Part shown: positions 16,406 to 24,341 of the stretch, one piece after another | Numbering within the stretch: the stretch's first letter is position 1 | How the letters are laid out: each line of letters begins with the position of its first letter | Assembly (NCBI GenBank): GCA_947451925.1 | Contig: CANGAW010000020.1 | Location: forward strand, 1 to 43,911 | Length of the DNA: 43,911 nucleotides | Direction: 5' to 3' | DNA from: Burkholderiales bacterium | GTDB lineage: Bacteria > Pseudomonadota > Gammaproteobacteria > Burkholderiales > Burkholderiaceae_D | The notes under the pieces: generated by a model | What the model saw: the letters and a program-made list of their open reading frames with translations, nothing else | Told to the model about the DNA's origin: nothing | Database searches by the model: none | Translations under genes and position numbers: made by a program

Positions 16406-17020
16406 TCAAGCCTCCATCAAACCCTGCTTGCGAATAAACGCAATCACCTCGGCCACACCATCACCGCTTTTCAGATTGGTGAATACAAACGGCCGCTCGC
16501 CACGCATTTTTTTTGCATCCGCTGCCATCACGTCAAGGTTGGCACCCACATAGGGAGCCAGATCGGTTTTGTTAATGATCAGCAGATCCGAACGCGTAAT
16601 GCCGGGGCCGCCCTTGCGCGGGATTTTTTCGCCACCAGCGACATCGATTACATAGATAGTCAGGTCCGATAATTCGGGGCTGAAGGTCGCTGCCAGGTTG
16701 TCGCCGCCGGACTCGACCAAAATCAAATCGAGATCAGGAAAGTCCGCACTCATGCGGGCAATGGCTTCCAGATTGATGGAGGCATCTTCGCGAATCGCGG
16801 TGTGCGGGCAACCACCGGTTTCGACCCCCATCAGGCGTTCGGCTGGCAAGGCATCGGCCCGCAGCAGAATTTCCATGTCTTCTTTGGTGTAAATGTCATT
16901 GGTGATGACGGCCATTTCATAATGGTCGCGCATTTGCTTGCACAGCATTTCGCACAGGGCAGTTTTGCCGGAGCCGACAGGGCCGCCGATACCGACGCGC
17001 AGGGGATTAACAGTACTCAT
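16406..17020 (-). CDS. ureG: urease accessory GTPase UreG
   Basis: This 204-residue SIMIBI-class GTPase hydrolyses GTP to drive nickel insertion into urease. The P-loop is GGPVGSGKT at residues 12-20, and the metal-binding Cys-Pro-His is in [22 protein letters not shown] is the guanine-specificity motif. It is the last gene of the ureDABCEFG operon, 32 nt after ureF. Confidence 0.97.
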   Translation of the reverse strand: MSTVNPLRVGIGGPVGSGKTALCEMLCKQMRDHYEMAVITNDIYTKEDMEILLRADALPAERLMGVETGGCPHTAIREDASINLEAIARMSADFPDLDLILVESGGDNLAATFSPELSDLTIYVIDVAGGEKIPRKGGPGITRSDLLIINKTDLAPYVGANLDVMAADAKKMRGERPFVFTNLKSGDGVAEVIAFIRKQGLMEA

Positions 17021-17052
17021 GGGGATCTCAATGATAAAAATTCAGTAAAAAT

Positions 17053-17739
17053 TCAGGAACGGTAAAGGCGACTGTATTGCACTTCATGCTGCATCGAAAA
17101 CAGTGACAAGCCGGGCGCCCAGTTTGACAGTTCATCGTCTGCAAGCATCTGAGCAGTTTGCGCTGCAGCTTCGAGTTCAGTATGCAAGGACAGCAAGAGC
17201 CGCTGCCCCGAGACTTGTCCCAGCGGCACTGATTTGACGCACACCAGCACCTGATTTTCTGCCCACGAAAACAGCATGCCAAGCAATGCGGCTTCTGCTG
17301 GTACGGCTAGGGCTACCGAGGCAGCGGCCAAGGCAGTCGGAAAAGGGATGTCGGCCTGAGCTTCCAGCATGCTTAATAGTGTGGCGTCACAAATTTTCAA
17401 TTCACCGACCAGCTTGCCCAGCGAATAGCCCATTTGTATGGTTTCAGCGCGAAACTCTGCGCTTTCACGGGAGGCGATGAAGATCGCTGTCCAATGGCTG
17501 ACCGCTGCGGCGTCACGTGCAGCAAAGGCCTGTAACAAGCGCCACAGCAAGGGCGCTTCAAAACGCGCCATGACTTCATGCAGCATGTCGACGATCCATT
17601 CGCGCGCACTGGCTTCCGTCTTGACCAGACCGTTTTCAATCGCCGCTTCCAGCCCTTGCGAATAACTGTAGGCACCCACCGGCAGCGAAGGGCTGGCCAG
17701 CTGTAACAGATGGAGCAAGGACGCTGCCGGTAAGCTCAT
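17053..17739 (-). CDS. ureF: urease accessory protein UreF
   Basis: A 228-residue all-helical accessory protein that bridges UreD-urease and UreG, coordinating GTP hydrolysis with nickel transfer. It is recognised by SPSLPVGAYSYSQGLE at the N-terminus and by its position between ureE (4-nt overlap) and ureG. The segment ends in the conserved YSRLYRS. Length is normal for the family. Confidence 0.95.
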   Translation of the reverse strand: MSLPAASLLHLLQLASPSLPVGAYSYSQGLEAAIENGLVKTEASAREWIVDMLHEVMARFEAPLLWRLLQAFAARDAAAVSHWTAIFIASRESAEFRAETIQMGYSLGKLVGELKICDATLLSMLEAQADIPFPTALAAASVALAVPAEAALLGMLFSWAENQVLVCVKSVPLGQVSGQRLLLSLHTELEAAAQTAQMLADDELSNWAPGLSLFSMQHEVQYSRLYRS

Positions 17740-18257
17740 GACTTGTCGCCGGGGCGATGAATTTTTTGCCGCAACGGGATCGGTGCCAGAGGATTATGCG
17801 GATGGCCATCGTCGTGATGGTGTCCGCCGCCGTAAGCGCCGGCTTCCGGCTCAAACGGCGCCGCTTCTTCAATCACGTTGGCACCCAGTCCCAGCAACAT
17901 GTCCTTCAAGACCGGGTCTTTGCGAATGCGTAAAAACCCCTGGCCAGCCAAATCGCCGACCTGCGCTTGCGTATGCCGGTTCCCCAGATGAAAAGCGCAG
18001 CGCAGCAGTGCCAGCGGCGTGGCGCATTCGACGCGATAAGTGGCTTCATCGGCCGCCGTGATTTTCACCACCCGGCCATCATCGCCGCGCAGCAGATCGC
18101 CGTTGCGCAGCACGGTGCCGCGCACGGTGAAAACGGCGACGTCTTCGCCGGAAACCAAGGTGGCGCGTAAACGGCTTTTTTCGCGTCGTTCGTAAGGCAG
18201 GATCAGTTCACCGTCTATCTGCGCGGCGCTGTCGATTTTTGTGTTTAGTGTCAGCAT
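17736..18257 (-). CDS. ureE: urease accessory nickel chaperone UreE
   Basis: A 173-residue metallochaperone with the UreE N-terminal domain (LPYERREKSRLRATLVSGEDV) and the metal-binding C-terminal domain containing HLGNRH. The C-terminal tail carries a short His/Asp cluster, GGGHHHDDGHPH, that can bind Ni2+; it is much shorter than the His-rich tail of Klebsiella UreE. The ATG lies 6 nt after the ureC stop, and the 3' end overlaps ureF. Confidence 0.95.
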   Translation of the reverse strand: MLTLNTKIDSAAQIDGELILPYERREKSRLRATLVSGEDVAVFTVRGTVLRNGDLLRGDDGRVVKITAADEATYRVECATPLALLRCAFHLGNRHTQAQVGDLAGQGFLRIRKDPVLKDMLLGLGANVIEEAAPFEPEAGAYGGGHHHDDGHPHNPLAPIPLRQKIHRPGDKS

Positions 18258-18263
18258 GAGTTC

Positions 18264-19964
18264 TTAAAACAAAAAATAACGCTGCGCCATAGGCAGCACT
18301 TTGGCTGGCTCGCAGATCAGCAACTGACCATCGGCGCGCACTTCATAGGTTTCGGAATCGACTTCCATGGTCGGCGTGTAGCCGTTATGGATCATGTCGG
18401 ACTTGCGCAAGTTGCGCATGTTTTTGACAGCAGCCAAGGGCTTGTTGAGCTTTAACATGTCGCCAATGCCTTCGTCATAAGCCAATTGCGAAACAAAGGT
18501 AAACGAAGTCTTCAGCCCGCCACCATAGGCGCCGAACATTTTGCGATAGTGAACCGGTTGCGGTGTCGGAATCGACGCGTTCGGGTCACCCATTTGTGCC
18601 GCGGCGATCATGCCGCTTTTTAAAATCATCGAAGGTTTGACGCCGAAGAACGCCGGTTTCCACAACACCAGATCGGCAATCTTGCCCGGCTCAATCGAGC
18701 CCACCATGTGTGAAATACCATGCGTGATTGCCGGGTTGATCGTGTATTTGGCGATATAGCGTTTGGCGCGGAAGTTGTCGTTGCGGCTGACGTCTTCCTT
18801 CAATGAGCCGCGCTGGGTTTTCATTTTGTGCGCGGTCTGCCAGGTTCGCATGACCACTTCACCGACACGGCCCATGGCCTGCGAGTCGGACGACATCATC
18901 GAGATGGCGCCCAGATCGTGCAGGATATCTTCGGCAGCGATGGTCTCGCGCCGTATGCGTGATTCGGCAAAGGCGATGTCTTCGGTAATGGAAGCGTCGA
19001 GATGGTGGCAGACCATCAGCATGTCCAGATGCTCGTCGAGCGTGTTGACCGTGTAGGGTCGGGTCGGGTTGGTCGACGAGGGCAGCACATTGCTCTGACC
19101 AATGGCGGCAATGATGTCGGGCGCATGTCCGCCGCCTGCACCTTCGGTATGGAAGGTGTGGATGGTGCGGTCTTTGAAGGCGGCCAGTGTGTGTTCGAGA
19201 AAACCGGATTCATTTAAGGTGTCGGTATGAATGGCGACTTGCACATCCATCCGGTCGGCAACGGACAGGCAGTTGTCGATGGCAGCGGGCGTAGTGCCCC
19301 AGTCTTCGTGCAGTTTCAAGCCGATCGCGCCGGCGCGAATTTGCTCTTCCAGTGGCAGCGGCAGGCTGACATTGCCCTTGCCCAGAAAGCCCAGGTTCAT
19401 CGGAAACGCATCGGCGGCTGACAGCATCGAATGCAAATGCCACGGACCTGGCGTACAGGTGGTGGCAGCGGTGCCGACGGCCGGGCCGGTGCCGCCACCG
19501 AGCATGGTGGTCACGCCGGACATTAAGGCTTCGTCAATTTGTTGCGGGCAGATGAAATGGATGTGGCTGTCAATGCCGCCTGCAGTGACGATCATGCCTT
19601 CGCCGGCAATGATTTCAGTGGCCCCGCCAATGGCCATGGTGACATCCGGCTGAATGTCTGGATTGCCAGCCTTGCCGATGGCGGCGATGCGGCCCGCCTT
19701 GATGCCGATGTCGGCTTTGACGATGCCCCAGTGGTCGAGGATGACGGCGTTGGTAATGACGGTGTCCATCACGTCGCGGTGCGCGCGTTGTGACTGGCCC
19801 ATGCCGTCGCGAATCACTTTGCCGCCGCCAAATTTAACTTCTTCGCCGTAGGTCGTGTGGTCTTTTTCGATTTCGATAAACAGTTCGGTGTCAGCCAGAC
19901 GGATGCGGTCGCCTGTGGTCGGGCCAAACATTTCGGCATAGGCCTTGCGTGAGATTTTGCTCAT
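18264..19964 (-). CDS. ureC: urease alpha (catalytic) subunit
   Basis: This is the catalytic subunit, hydrolysing urea to ammonia and carbamate at a dinickel centre. It has 566 residues, the full family length. The nickel ligands fall at the standard positions: His134 and His136 (DSHIHF), the carbamylated Lys217 (GLKLHEDWG), His246, His272 (HTEGAGGGH) and Asp360 ([10 protein letters not shown]). The mobile-flap residues Cys319 and His320 are in VCHHLDAS. Its ATG overlaps the ureB stop by 4 nt. There is no frameshift or missing residue, so the enzyme should be functional. Confidence 0.98.
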   Translation of the reverse strand: MSKISRKAYAEMFGPTTGDRIRLADTELFIEIEKDHTTYGEEVKFGGGKVIRDGMGQSQRAHRDVMDTVITNAVILDHWGIVKADIGIKAGRIAAIGKAGNPDIQPDVTMAIGGATEIIAGEGMIVTAGGIDSHIHFICPQQIDEALMSGVTTMLGGGTGPAVGTAATTCTPGPWHLHSMLSAADAFPMNLGFLGKGNVSLPLPLEEQIRAGAIGLKLHEDWGTTPAAIDNCLSVADRMDVQVAIHTDTLNESGFLEHTLAAFKDRTIHTFHTEGAGGGHAPDIIAAIGQSNVLPSSTNPTRPYTVNTLDEHLDMLMVCHHLDASITEDIAFAESRIRRETIAAEDILHDLGAISMMSSDSQAMGRVGEVVMRTWQTAHKMKTQRGSLKEDVSRNDNFRAKRYIAKYTINPAITHGISHMVGSIEPGKIADLVLWKPAFFGVKPSMILKSGMIAAAQMGDPNASIPTPQPVHYRKMFGAYGGGLKTSFTFVSQLAYDEGIGDMLKLNKPLAAVKNMRNLRKSDMIHNGYTPTMEVDSETYEVRADGQLLICEPAKVLPMAQRYFLF

Positions 19965-20269
19965 TTTAATTTCCCCATTACCTTGCCGTTAAAGCCATAC
20001 ACTTTTCTGTCGCCTGCCAGCGCGACCAATTCGACAGTGCGCTCTTGCCCCGGCTCAAACCGTACTGCAGTGCCCGCAGCGATATTGAGTCGCATGCCGT
20101 AAGCGATCTCACGATCAAATTGCAAGGCCGGATTGGTTTCGAAAAAATGGAAATGCGAGCCGATTTGAATCGGCCGGTCGCCACTGTTGGCCACTTTCAC
20201 GGTTGCTGTTCTGCGTCCGACATTGAGTTCAATATCGCCTTCTTCAATCAGCATTTCGCCTGGAATCAT
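19961..20269 (-). CDS. ureB: urease beta subunit
   Basis: The 102-residue structural subunit, starting [11 protein letters not shown], with the conserved [15 protein letters not shown] and [18 protein letters not shown]. The frame is open to 20338 but would overlap ureA; the ATG at 20269 has GGAGAAGAG upstream and gives the family start. It is 28 nt after ureA and overlaps ureC by 4 nt, allowing coupled synthesis of the subunits. Confidence 0.97.
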   Translation of the reverse strand: MIPGEMLIEEGDIELNVGRRTATVKVANSGDRPIQIGSHFHFFETNPALQFDREIAYGMRLNIAAGTAVRFEPGQERTVELVALAGDRKVYGFNGKVMGKLK

Positions 20270-20297
20270 GCTCTTCTCCGTAATCTGGTCTGGGCCA

Positions 20298-20600
20298 TCA
20301 TGGAATCGGGTTGTGGACAGTAACGAGCTTGGTGCCATCCGGAAAAGTCGCTTCGATCTGTATGTCGGGAATCATTTCAGGAATGCCTTCCATCACATCG
20401 GCGCGGGTCAGTATGTTGGCGCCGTCAGACATCAGCTCGGCCACGGTTTTACCGTCGCGCGCGCCTTCCATGATGGCAGCGCTAATCAAGGCCACAGCTT
20501 CCGGATAATTCAGTTTGAGTCCGCGTGCGCGCCTGCGCTCGGCCACCAGCGCTGCAGTAAAAATCAGCAGCTTGTCTTTTTCTCTTGGGGTCAGATCCAT
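20298..20600 (-). CDS. ureA: urease gamma subunit
   Basis: The 100-residue structural subunit, starting [20 protein letters not shown] and containing [17 protein letters not shown] and the C-terminal [15 protein letters not shown]. Length is exactly that of the family. An AAGGAG Shine-Dalgarno lies just upstream. It follows ureD by 15 nt. Confidence 0.98.
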   Translation of the reverse strand: MDLTPREKDKLLIFTAALVAERRRARGLKLNYPEAVALISAAIMEGARDGKTVAELMSDGANILTRADVMEGIPEMIPDIQIEATFPDGTKLVTVHNPIP

Positions 20601-20615
20601 TGTTTTCTCCTTGTT

Positions 20616-21509
20616 TCAGGTATTCCAGATTCTTGGTATTACGGCTTGATGTTCCATCAACGCCGGGCGCAACACCTGCCAGGCTTGCAGCATGACCTGG
20701 CGCGCGACTTCGCTGGAGTGTCCCAGATAACGAACGATCATCACCGATTTCATTTGCGTAGCGCCAAATTTGCCCACACCGCCGGTGGCAGCTTGTGCCT
20801 GTTCGCGCAAGCTCGCCAGTATTGCCGGTGGCTGTGCCGTACCGACGGCGATCAGGCTGGCGCAGACGCTATAGCCGGCCAGTCCCAAAGGACTCTGCAT
20901 TTGCCGGCTGCCGCCAATCAGACAACCTTGTTCCAGCCATAGGGGTTTGCCGTTGCGGTAGATCGTCAGGTGTTGGCGCAGGCGGCCGTGGTCAAATTTT
21001 TCGCCGGATGCGGTGCGGCCAAAGCAGAGGATTTCGCAGCCCAGATAACGGGCTTCGTCAGCCAGATGAATACGGTTGTCGAAGATGACGTCGGCACCGT
21101 TGAATAAAATCGTTTCTTGCGGCATCCATTCGATGGCTGCCTGTTCTGCTACTTCGAGTTCTATCAACTGGCGCGAGACATGGCCATTGGCGCGGTACCA
21201 TTTTGCTGCGCCCGGCGTTGACAGAAATGCGTGCGCTTGTTCTGCTGCTTGGGCTTTGATGCGCAATTCGTCGCCACCGACTACGCCACCCGGTGGATGA
21301 ACCAGCACCGCATGACAGACAGCAGGATCTTCCGGATACAGGGGTTTTTGAACGCGCAAAGGCCCGAAGTGTGCGCGCTGCATCAGGCGGGTGGTGTCGC
21401 CGTCGCGCTGGAAGCCGAGCGAGAGCGTGGCCAGCAAATGCTGGCGCGCGGGCAGGTCAGGGGGAAGGACAGCCGCATCAGGGGCATGCGGGTCGGCGAG
21501 TTGTCTCAT
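20616..21509 (-). CDS. ureD: urease accessory protein UreD
   Basis: A 297-residue scaffold that binds apo-urease and, with UreF and UreG, delivers nickel. It is recognised by LVHPPGGVVGGDELRI, TPGAAKWYR and LWLEQGCLIGG. It is the first gene of the urease operon. A near-consensus sigma-54 promoter at 21596-21611 would give a leader of about 77 nt, and nitrogen control is therefore likely. Confidence 0.95.
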   Translation of the reverse strand: MRQLADPHAPDAAVLPPDLPARQHLLATLSLGFQRDGDTTRLMQRAHFGPLRVQKPLYPEDPAVCHAVLVHPPGGVVGGDELRIKAQAAEQAHAFLSTPGAAKWYRANGHVSRQLIELEVAEQAAIEWMPQETILFNGADVIFDNRIHLADEARYLGCEILCFGRTASGEKFDHGRLRQHLTIYRNGKPLWLEQGCLIGGSRQMQSPLGLAGYSVCASLIAVGTAQPPAILASLREQAQAATGGVGKFGATQMKSVMIVRYLGHSSEVARQVMLQAWQVLRPALMEHQAVIPRIWNT

Positions 21510-21595
21510 GTAGTACGAGCGGCTTTACCTGTAGAAAATTATGCGTTCGGCGGACGTGCAGTATAACGACGCAGACGTGGGCCGTATTTTGTCAT

Positions 21596-21611
21596 AGCAG
21601 GGAGCGTGCCA
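21596..21611 (-). promoter_or_regulatory. sigma-54 promoter of the urease operon
   Basis: On the minus strand the sequence is TGGCACGCTCCCTGCT. It fits TGGCACG-N4-TTGCW with one mismatch and has the required GG-N10-GC spacing. The expected start is near 21586. Confidence 0.72.
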
Positions 21612-21647
21612 TAAGAAAAATGCTGTCGGCCTTGGCCGTATGGACAG

Positions 21648-21699
21648 ACTGTCAGAGGACGGGTCTCATCACATGCCTCATGACATGCCCTCTGACAGT
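21648..21699. repeat. 11-bp perfect inverted repeat in the urease promoter region
   Basis: ACTGTCAGAGG at 21648-21658 pairs with CCTCTGACAGT at 21689-21699 around a 30-nt centre that itself contains CATG repeats. It lies between the sigma-54 promoter and the NtrC-like site, about 60-115 bp upstream of the expected start. It has no T-run. It could be a regulator site or a stable hairpin ending the upstream gene's mRNA. Confidence 0.6.
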
Positions 21700-21725
21700 G
21701 CGTGCATTGCAGGGTTTTTGATTAT

Positions 21726-21742
21726 TGCCAGCAGATGGTGCA
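21726..21742 (-). promoter_or_regulatory. NtrC-like enhancer site upstream of ureD (half-conserved)
   Basis: On the minus strand TGCACCATCTGCTGGCA has a perfect left half of the NtrC consensus (TGCACCA) and a degenerate right half. It is centred about 148 bp upstream of the predicted sigma-54 start, a usual enhancer distance. Confidence 0.4.
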
Positions 21743-21795
21743 GTTGACAGGGGCGTATCGCAGATGCGGTGTTGGCAGTGTAACTAAAGCCTGAT

Positions 21796-22335
21796 TCAAG
21801 CGTTTTTCCTCAAATGCCCGAATGCGGCCAGACACATTTTCATTGCATAAATAACGATCAGGGTACCCACTAAGTCGCCGGTAAACATCGCAACGAAGCC
21901 TTGCAGCGGATTGGACGAAAATCCGCGAAGTGCAAACCAAATCTGGTGCAGGCATGCGCTGGTTGCCGAGTAAATGAGGATGAGTATCGAGAGCCGGTAG
22001 GCGGTGAGTTGTTTCAGCGTGGATGGCATGCCCCAGTACAAAGCGCAGCGGTAAACCAGAAAGGGCGCACCAGCGGAAATAGTCGCTGCGCCAAAGCCGG
22101 TAACAATGTCCATCTCCGGGAATTTCATCAAGATAATAGTGGCAGCAGCAAGAAACAAACCGGTAGAGCCTTCTTCGGCAAATAACAAGGTACACAATAG
22201 GCGCATACCAGCCGGCAGGAAAATCCAGTTCACACCCGGTGAATACTCCAGCGCTTCAAACAATGAGGTATTCAGATTATAAAAACCAAGATACAACAAG
22301 CCAGAAAAAATAATGGAAAAAAGCTGAAGCTGCAT
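21796..22335 (-). CDS. MASE1-like integral membrane protein without output domain
   Basis: A 179-residue hydrophobic protein with about five transmembrane stretches. NWIFLPAGMRLLCTLLF and the late GDLVGTLIVIYAMK resemble the MASE1 membrane-sensor domain, normally fused to a kinase or diguanylate cyclase; here the protein ends right after the membrane part. The start at 22335 has no clear Shine-Dalgarno, and the upstream DNA (22336-22535) is strongly AT-rich without a recognisable gene. Function is not known. It could be a stand-alone membrane sensor subunit or a remnant. Confidence 0.6.
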   Translation of the reverse strand: MQLQLFSIIFSGLLYLGFYNLNTSLFEALEYSPGVNWIFLPAGMRLLCTLLFAEEGSTGLFLAAATIILMKFPEMDIVTGFGAATISAGAPFLVYRCALYWGMPSTLKQLTAYRLSILILIYSATSACLHQIWFALRGFSSNPLQGFVAMFTGDLVGTLIVIYAMKMCLAAFGHLRKNA

Positions 22336-22542
22336 AGATTTGTTATTATTTTTTTAATATAAAAAAGCCAGAGATTTTCTTTTTTGACTTTGTCGTCTTT
22401 ATTATTTCGTAATCATAGGGTTTGTGAAATTTAAAGCATACCCATACTAATACCAAATTAGTGAAAAAGTGAACTGTTGGTAAGCTTTTGTTGAAATTGA
22501 TTTGCTTCTCATCTGCAGTTTCGGTTTTCGCAAGACGAAAAA

Positions 22543-22575
22543 AATCCAGCTTGGCCGCTAGGCTCAAGCTGGATT
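22543..22575 (-). terminator. intrinsic terminator of the phasin gene
   Basis: An 11-bp stem (AATCCAGCTTG / CAAGCTGGATT) is followed by a run of T on the minus strand. It starts about 20 nt after the phasin stop codon. Confidence 0.92.
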
Positions 22576-22594
22576 GTCTGACCAGGGTCAGTAA

Positions 22595-23161
22595 TTATTT
22601 TTTGCTGCGGGCGCCGACTTTAGCCGCTGCCTGTGTCATTTGCGATGCAGCTGTATTCATGTTCGACTCCATGGCTTCAACGGCCATTTTGCTGGTTTTG
22701 GTCATTTGTTCGTAGCCAGATTGCGCATTGCCCATAGCGGACTTCAGCATGTCAATCAGGTTTTCGGAACCGGCCGGTGCCATTTTTTTAGCTTCATCAA
22801 ACAGCGAAACAAGCTTGCGATTGTTTTCTGCCATTTGTGTTTCGGTCGCTTTCGTGATGTCATTTTGGGCGCTGGTAGCGATGCTTGCCAATTCGCGACC
22901 GTAGGCCATGACCATTTCTGCCTGTGGTTGCGCCTGGGTGGCTGAGAGACCAAAAAATTCTTGTGCGTCTTTTGCGCTCAGTATGTTGTGTGCGTTTGCG
23001 ACAGAAGTTTCCAACGCAGATTTCGCTGTTTGCAGGCTCAGGCCCATCATTTTTTCTACGCTTTCCATCATTTTCTCAGTCAGCGCGGTAGTAAAAATGA
23101 GTTGGGATTCGATTTGATGACGTGCTGCAGCGGAAAATTGTTCGTTTGTAGATGTAAGCAT
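22595..23161 (-). CDS. phaP: phasin family protein (PHB granule surface protein)
   Basis: A 188-residue amphipathic helical protein (MLTSTNEQFSAAARHQIESQ...) of the phasin family (TIGR01841 type). It coats PHB granules and controls their size and number. The C-terminus is Ala/Lys-rich (QAAAKVGARSKK). I chose the ATG at 23161, which has a CAGGAG Shine-Dalgarno 5 nt upstream; the frame is open to 23191. Expression is probably very strong: the promoter has fully consensus -35 and -10 hexamers flanked by two palindromes resembling PhaR operators, and the leader of about 110 nt holds a 12-bp tandem repeat. Confidence 0.93.
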   Translation of the reverse strand: MLTSTNEQFSAAARHQIESQLIFTTALTEKMMESVEKMMGLSLQTAKSALETSVANAHNILSAKDAQEFFGLSATQAQPQAEMVMAYGRELASIATSAQNDITKATETQMAENNRKLVSLFDEAKKMAPAGSENLIDMLKSAMGNAQSGYEQMTKTSKMAVEAMESNMNTAASQMTQAAAKVGARSKK

Positions 23162-23208
23162 AATGGCTCCTGAGGAATAAGGTAATGTCAACGGGTCAAA
23201 TGGCTATG

Positions 23209-23256
23209 GACTTAAAGCCTTACTAAAGGCTTTACTTAAGGCCGTACTGAAGGCTT
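23209..23256. repeat. 12-bp tandem repeat, four copies, in the phasin leader
   Basis: The units are GACTTAAAGCCT, TACTAAAGGCTT, TACTTAAGGCCG and TACTGAAGGCTT, consensus TACTnAAGGCyT. The array ends at the operator at 23255 and starts 47 nt before the phasin ATG, so it should be transcribed in the 5' leader. Neighbouring units can pair (AAAGCC with GGCTTT), giving alternative hairpins. Confidence 0.8.
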
Positions 23257-23272
23257 TGTGCATCGCAACAAT
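23255..23272. promoter_or_regulatory. putative PhaR operator 1 at the phasin start site
   Basis: TTTGTGCATCGCAACAAT is an imperfect palindrome of GCA/TGC half-sites overlapping the expected +1 of the phasin promoter. A matching site is found upstream of phaZ. Confidence 0.55.
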
Positions 23273-23277
23273 TCAAC

Positions 23278-23305
23278 ATTATAATTTTTAAATTCAATGT
23301 GTCAA
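23278..23305 (-). promoter_or_regulatory. consensus sigma-70 promoter of the phasin gene
   Basis: On the minus strand the sequence is TTGACA, 16 bp, TATAAT: both hexamers are perfect. The start site should be near 23271, which coincides with operator 1. Confidence 0.85.
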
Positions 23306-23313
23306 GCAAAAAA

Positions 23314-23330
23314 TATTGCGTTGCACCATT
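23314..23330. promoter_or_regulatory. putative PhaR operator 2 upstream of the phasin -35
   Basis: Read on the minus strand, the site contains GGTGCAACGCAATA, closely matching operator 1 (TTGTGCATCGCAACA). It ends 8 bp before the -35 hexamer, so the two operators bracket the promoter. Confidence 0.45.
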
Positions 23331-23450
23331 TTTTTTGATTTGTGTACTGTCGCTTAAATAATCAGACTGCATTGCCTTGTATAAGCGGTAAATTAATGTT
23401 TAGCGGACCCCATGCTAGACTGCCCAAAATTTTCTAGCAGGGTATGCATT

Positions 23451-24341
23451 TTGAAGGCTTTTTACAGTGATCGCTTTGTCTTACCTCTACCCAGCGGGCA
23501 TCGCTTTCCGATGCAAAAATATCGCATGCTGCGCGAAGCGCTAGCCCGTACTCTGCCTGATACGGAATTTCTGGAGCCTGACGCAGCTAGCGATGGCGTG
23601 CTGGCATTAGCTCATCACCCGCTGTATATCCATCGTGTAATCAGCGGCGCCTTGTCGGATCAAGAGCAAAAAGCGATTGGTTTCCCCTGGTCGCCTGAGA
23701 TGGTGGAACGTTCACGCCGCTCTGCTGGCGCGACGATAGCAGCCTGTCGCGCTGCCATTTTGGAAAGAGTCGCGGTCAATCTTGCTGGCGGCACGCATCA
23801 TGCGCAGGCAGACAGAGGGGAAGGTTTTTGCGTCTTCAATGATGCCGCCATTGCTGCGCGGCTGATGCAAGCCGAGCGTAGGGTGGCGCGGGTTGCCATT
23901 ATTGATCTCGATGTCCACCAGGGTGATGGTACTGCCGCGATTTTGGCCAAGGACGACTCCGTGTTTACCTTATCCATACACGGTGAACGTAACTATCCGT
24001 TTACCAAGACAGTCAGCGACCTTGATGTCGCTTTGGCAGATGGGACGGATGACGCGCATTATCTGCCGGCACTGGAGCAGGCTCTGTCTGAACTGTTTAC
24101 GCGTTTTTCTCCGCAATTAATTATTTACCTCGCCGGCGTTGATCCGCATGAAGGTGACCGGCTGGGGAGACTGAATTTGACGATGGACGGCTTGGCTGCA
24201 CGCGACCGCATGGTGATGCATGCGGCCCGGGAGCGCAATTTGCCGGTAGCCATTGCGATGGCCGGTGGCTATGGAAAAAACATGGAAGACACGGTTGCCG
24301 CGCATTTGCAAACGATCTGTATTGCAGCGGAGTTTGCATGA
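23451..24341 (+). CDS. histone deacetylase family protein (class II-like amidohydrolase)
   Basis: A 296-residue zinc amidohydrolase of the HDAC/acetoin-utilisation/acetylpolyamine family. Motifs are GGTHHA (catalytic His116-His117), DLDVHQGDGTA (zinc ligands Asp154 and His156) and GVDPHEGDRLGRL (ligand Asp231). The substrate may be acetyl-lysine or an acetylated amine. I favour the TTG at 23451, which has AGGG 8 nt upstream and gives the family start KAFYSDRFVLPLPSGHRFPM; an ATG at 23412 would add 13 unrelated residues. It opens a five-gene operon and overlaps the EamA gene by 4 nt. Confidence 0.9.
   Translation: MKAFYSDRFVLPLPSGHRFPMQKYRMLREALARTLPDTEFLEPDAASDGVLALAHHPLYIHRVISGALSDQEQKAIGFPWSPEMVERSRRSAGATIAACRAAILERVAVNLAGGTHHAQADRGEGFCVFNDAAIAARLMQAERRVARVAIIDLDVHQGDGTAAILAKDDSVFTLSIHGERNYPFTKTVSDLDVALADGTDDAHYLPALEQALSELFTRFSPQLIIYLAGVDPHEGDRLGRLNLTMDGLAARDRMVMHAARERNLPVAIAMAGGYGKNMEDTVAAHLQTICIAAEFA

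Noticed and set aside
22346..22567. 73-codon minus-strand frame upstream of the MASE1-like gene
   Set aside because: It includes the phasin terminator and AT-rich DNA, has a Lys-rich low-complexity end and no convincing start signal.
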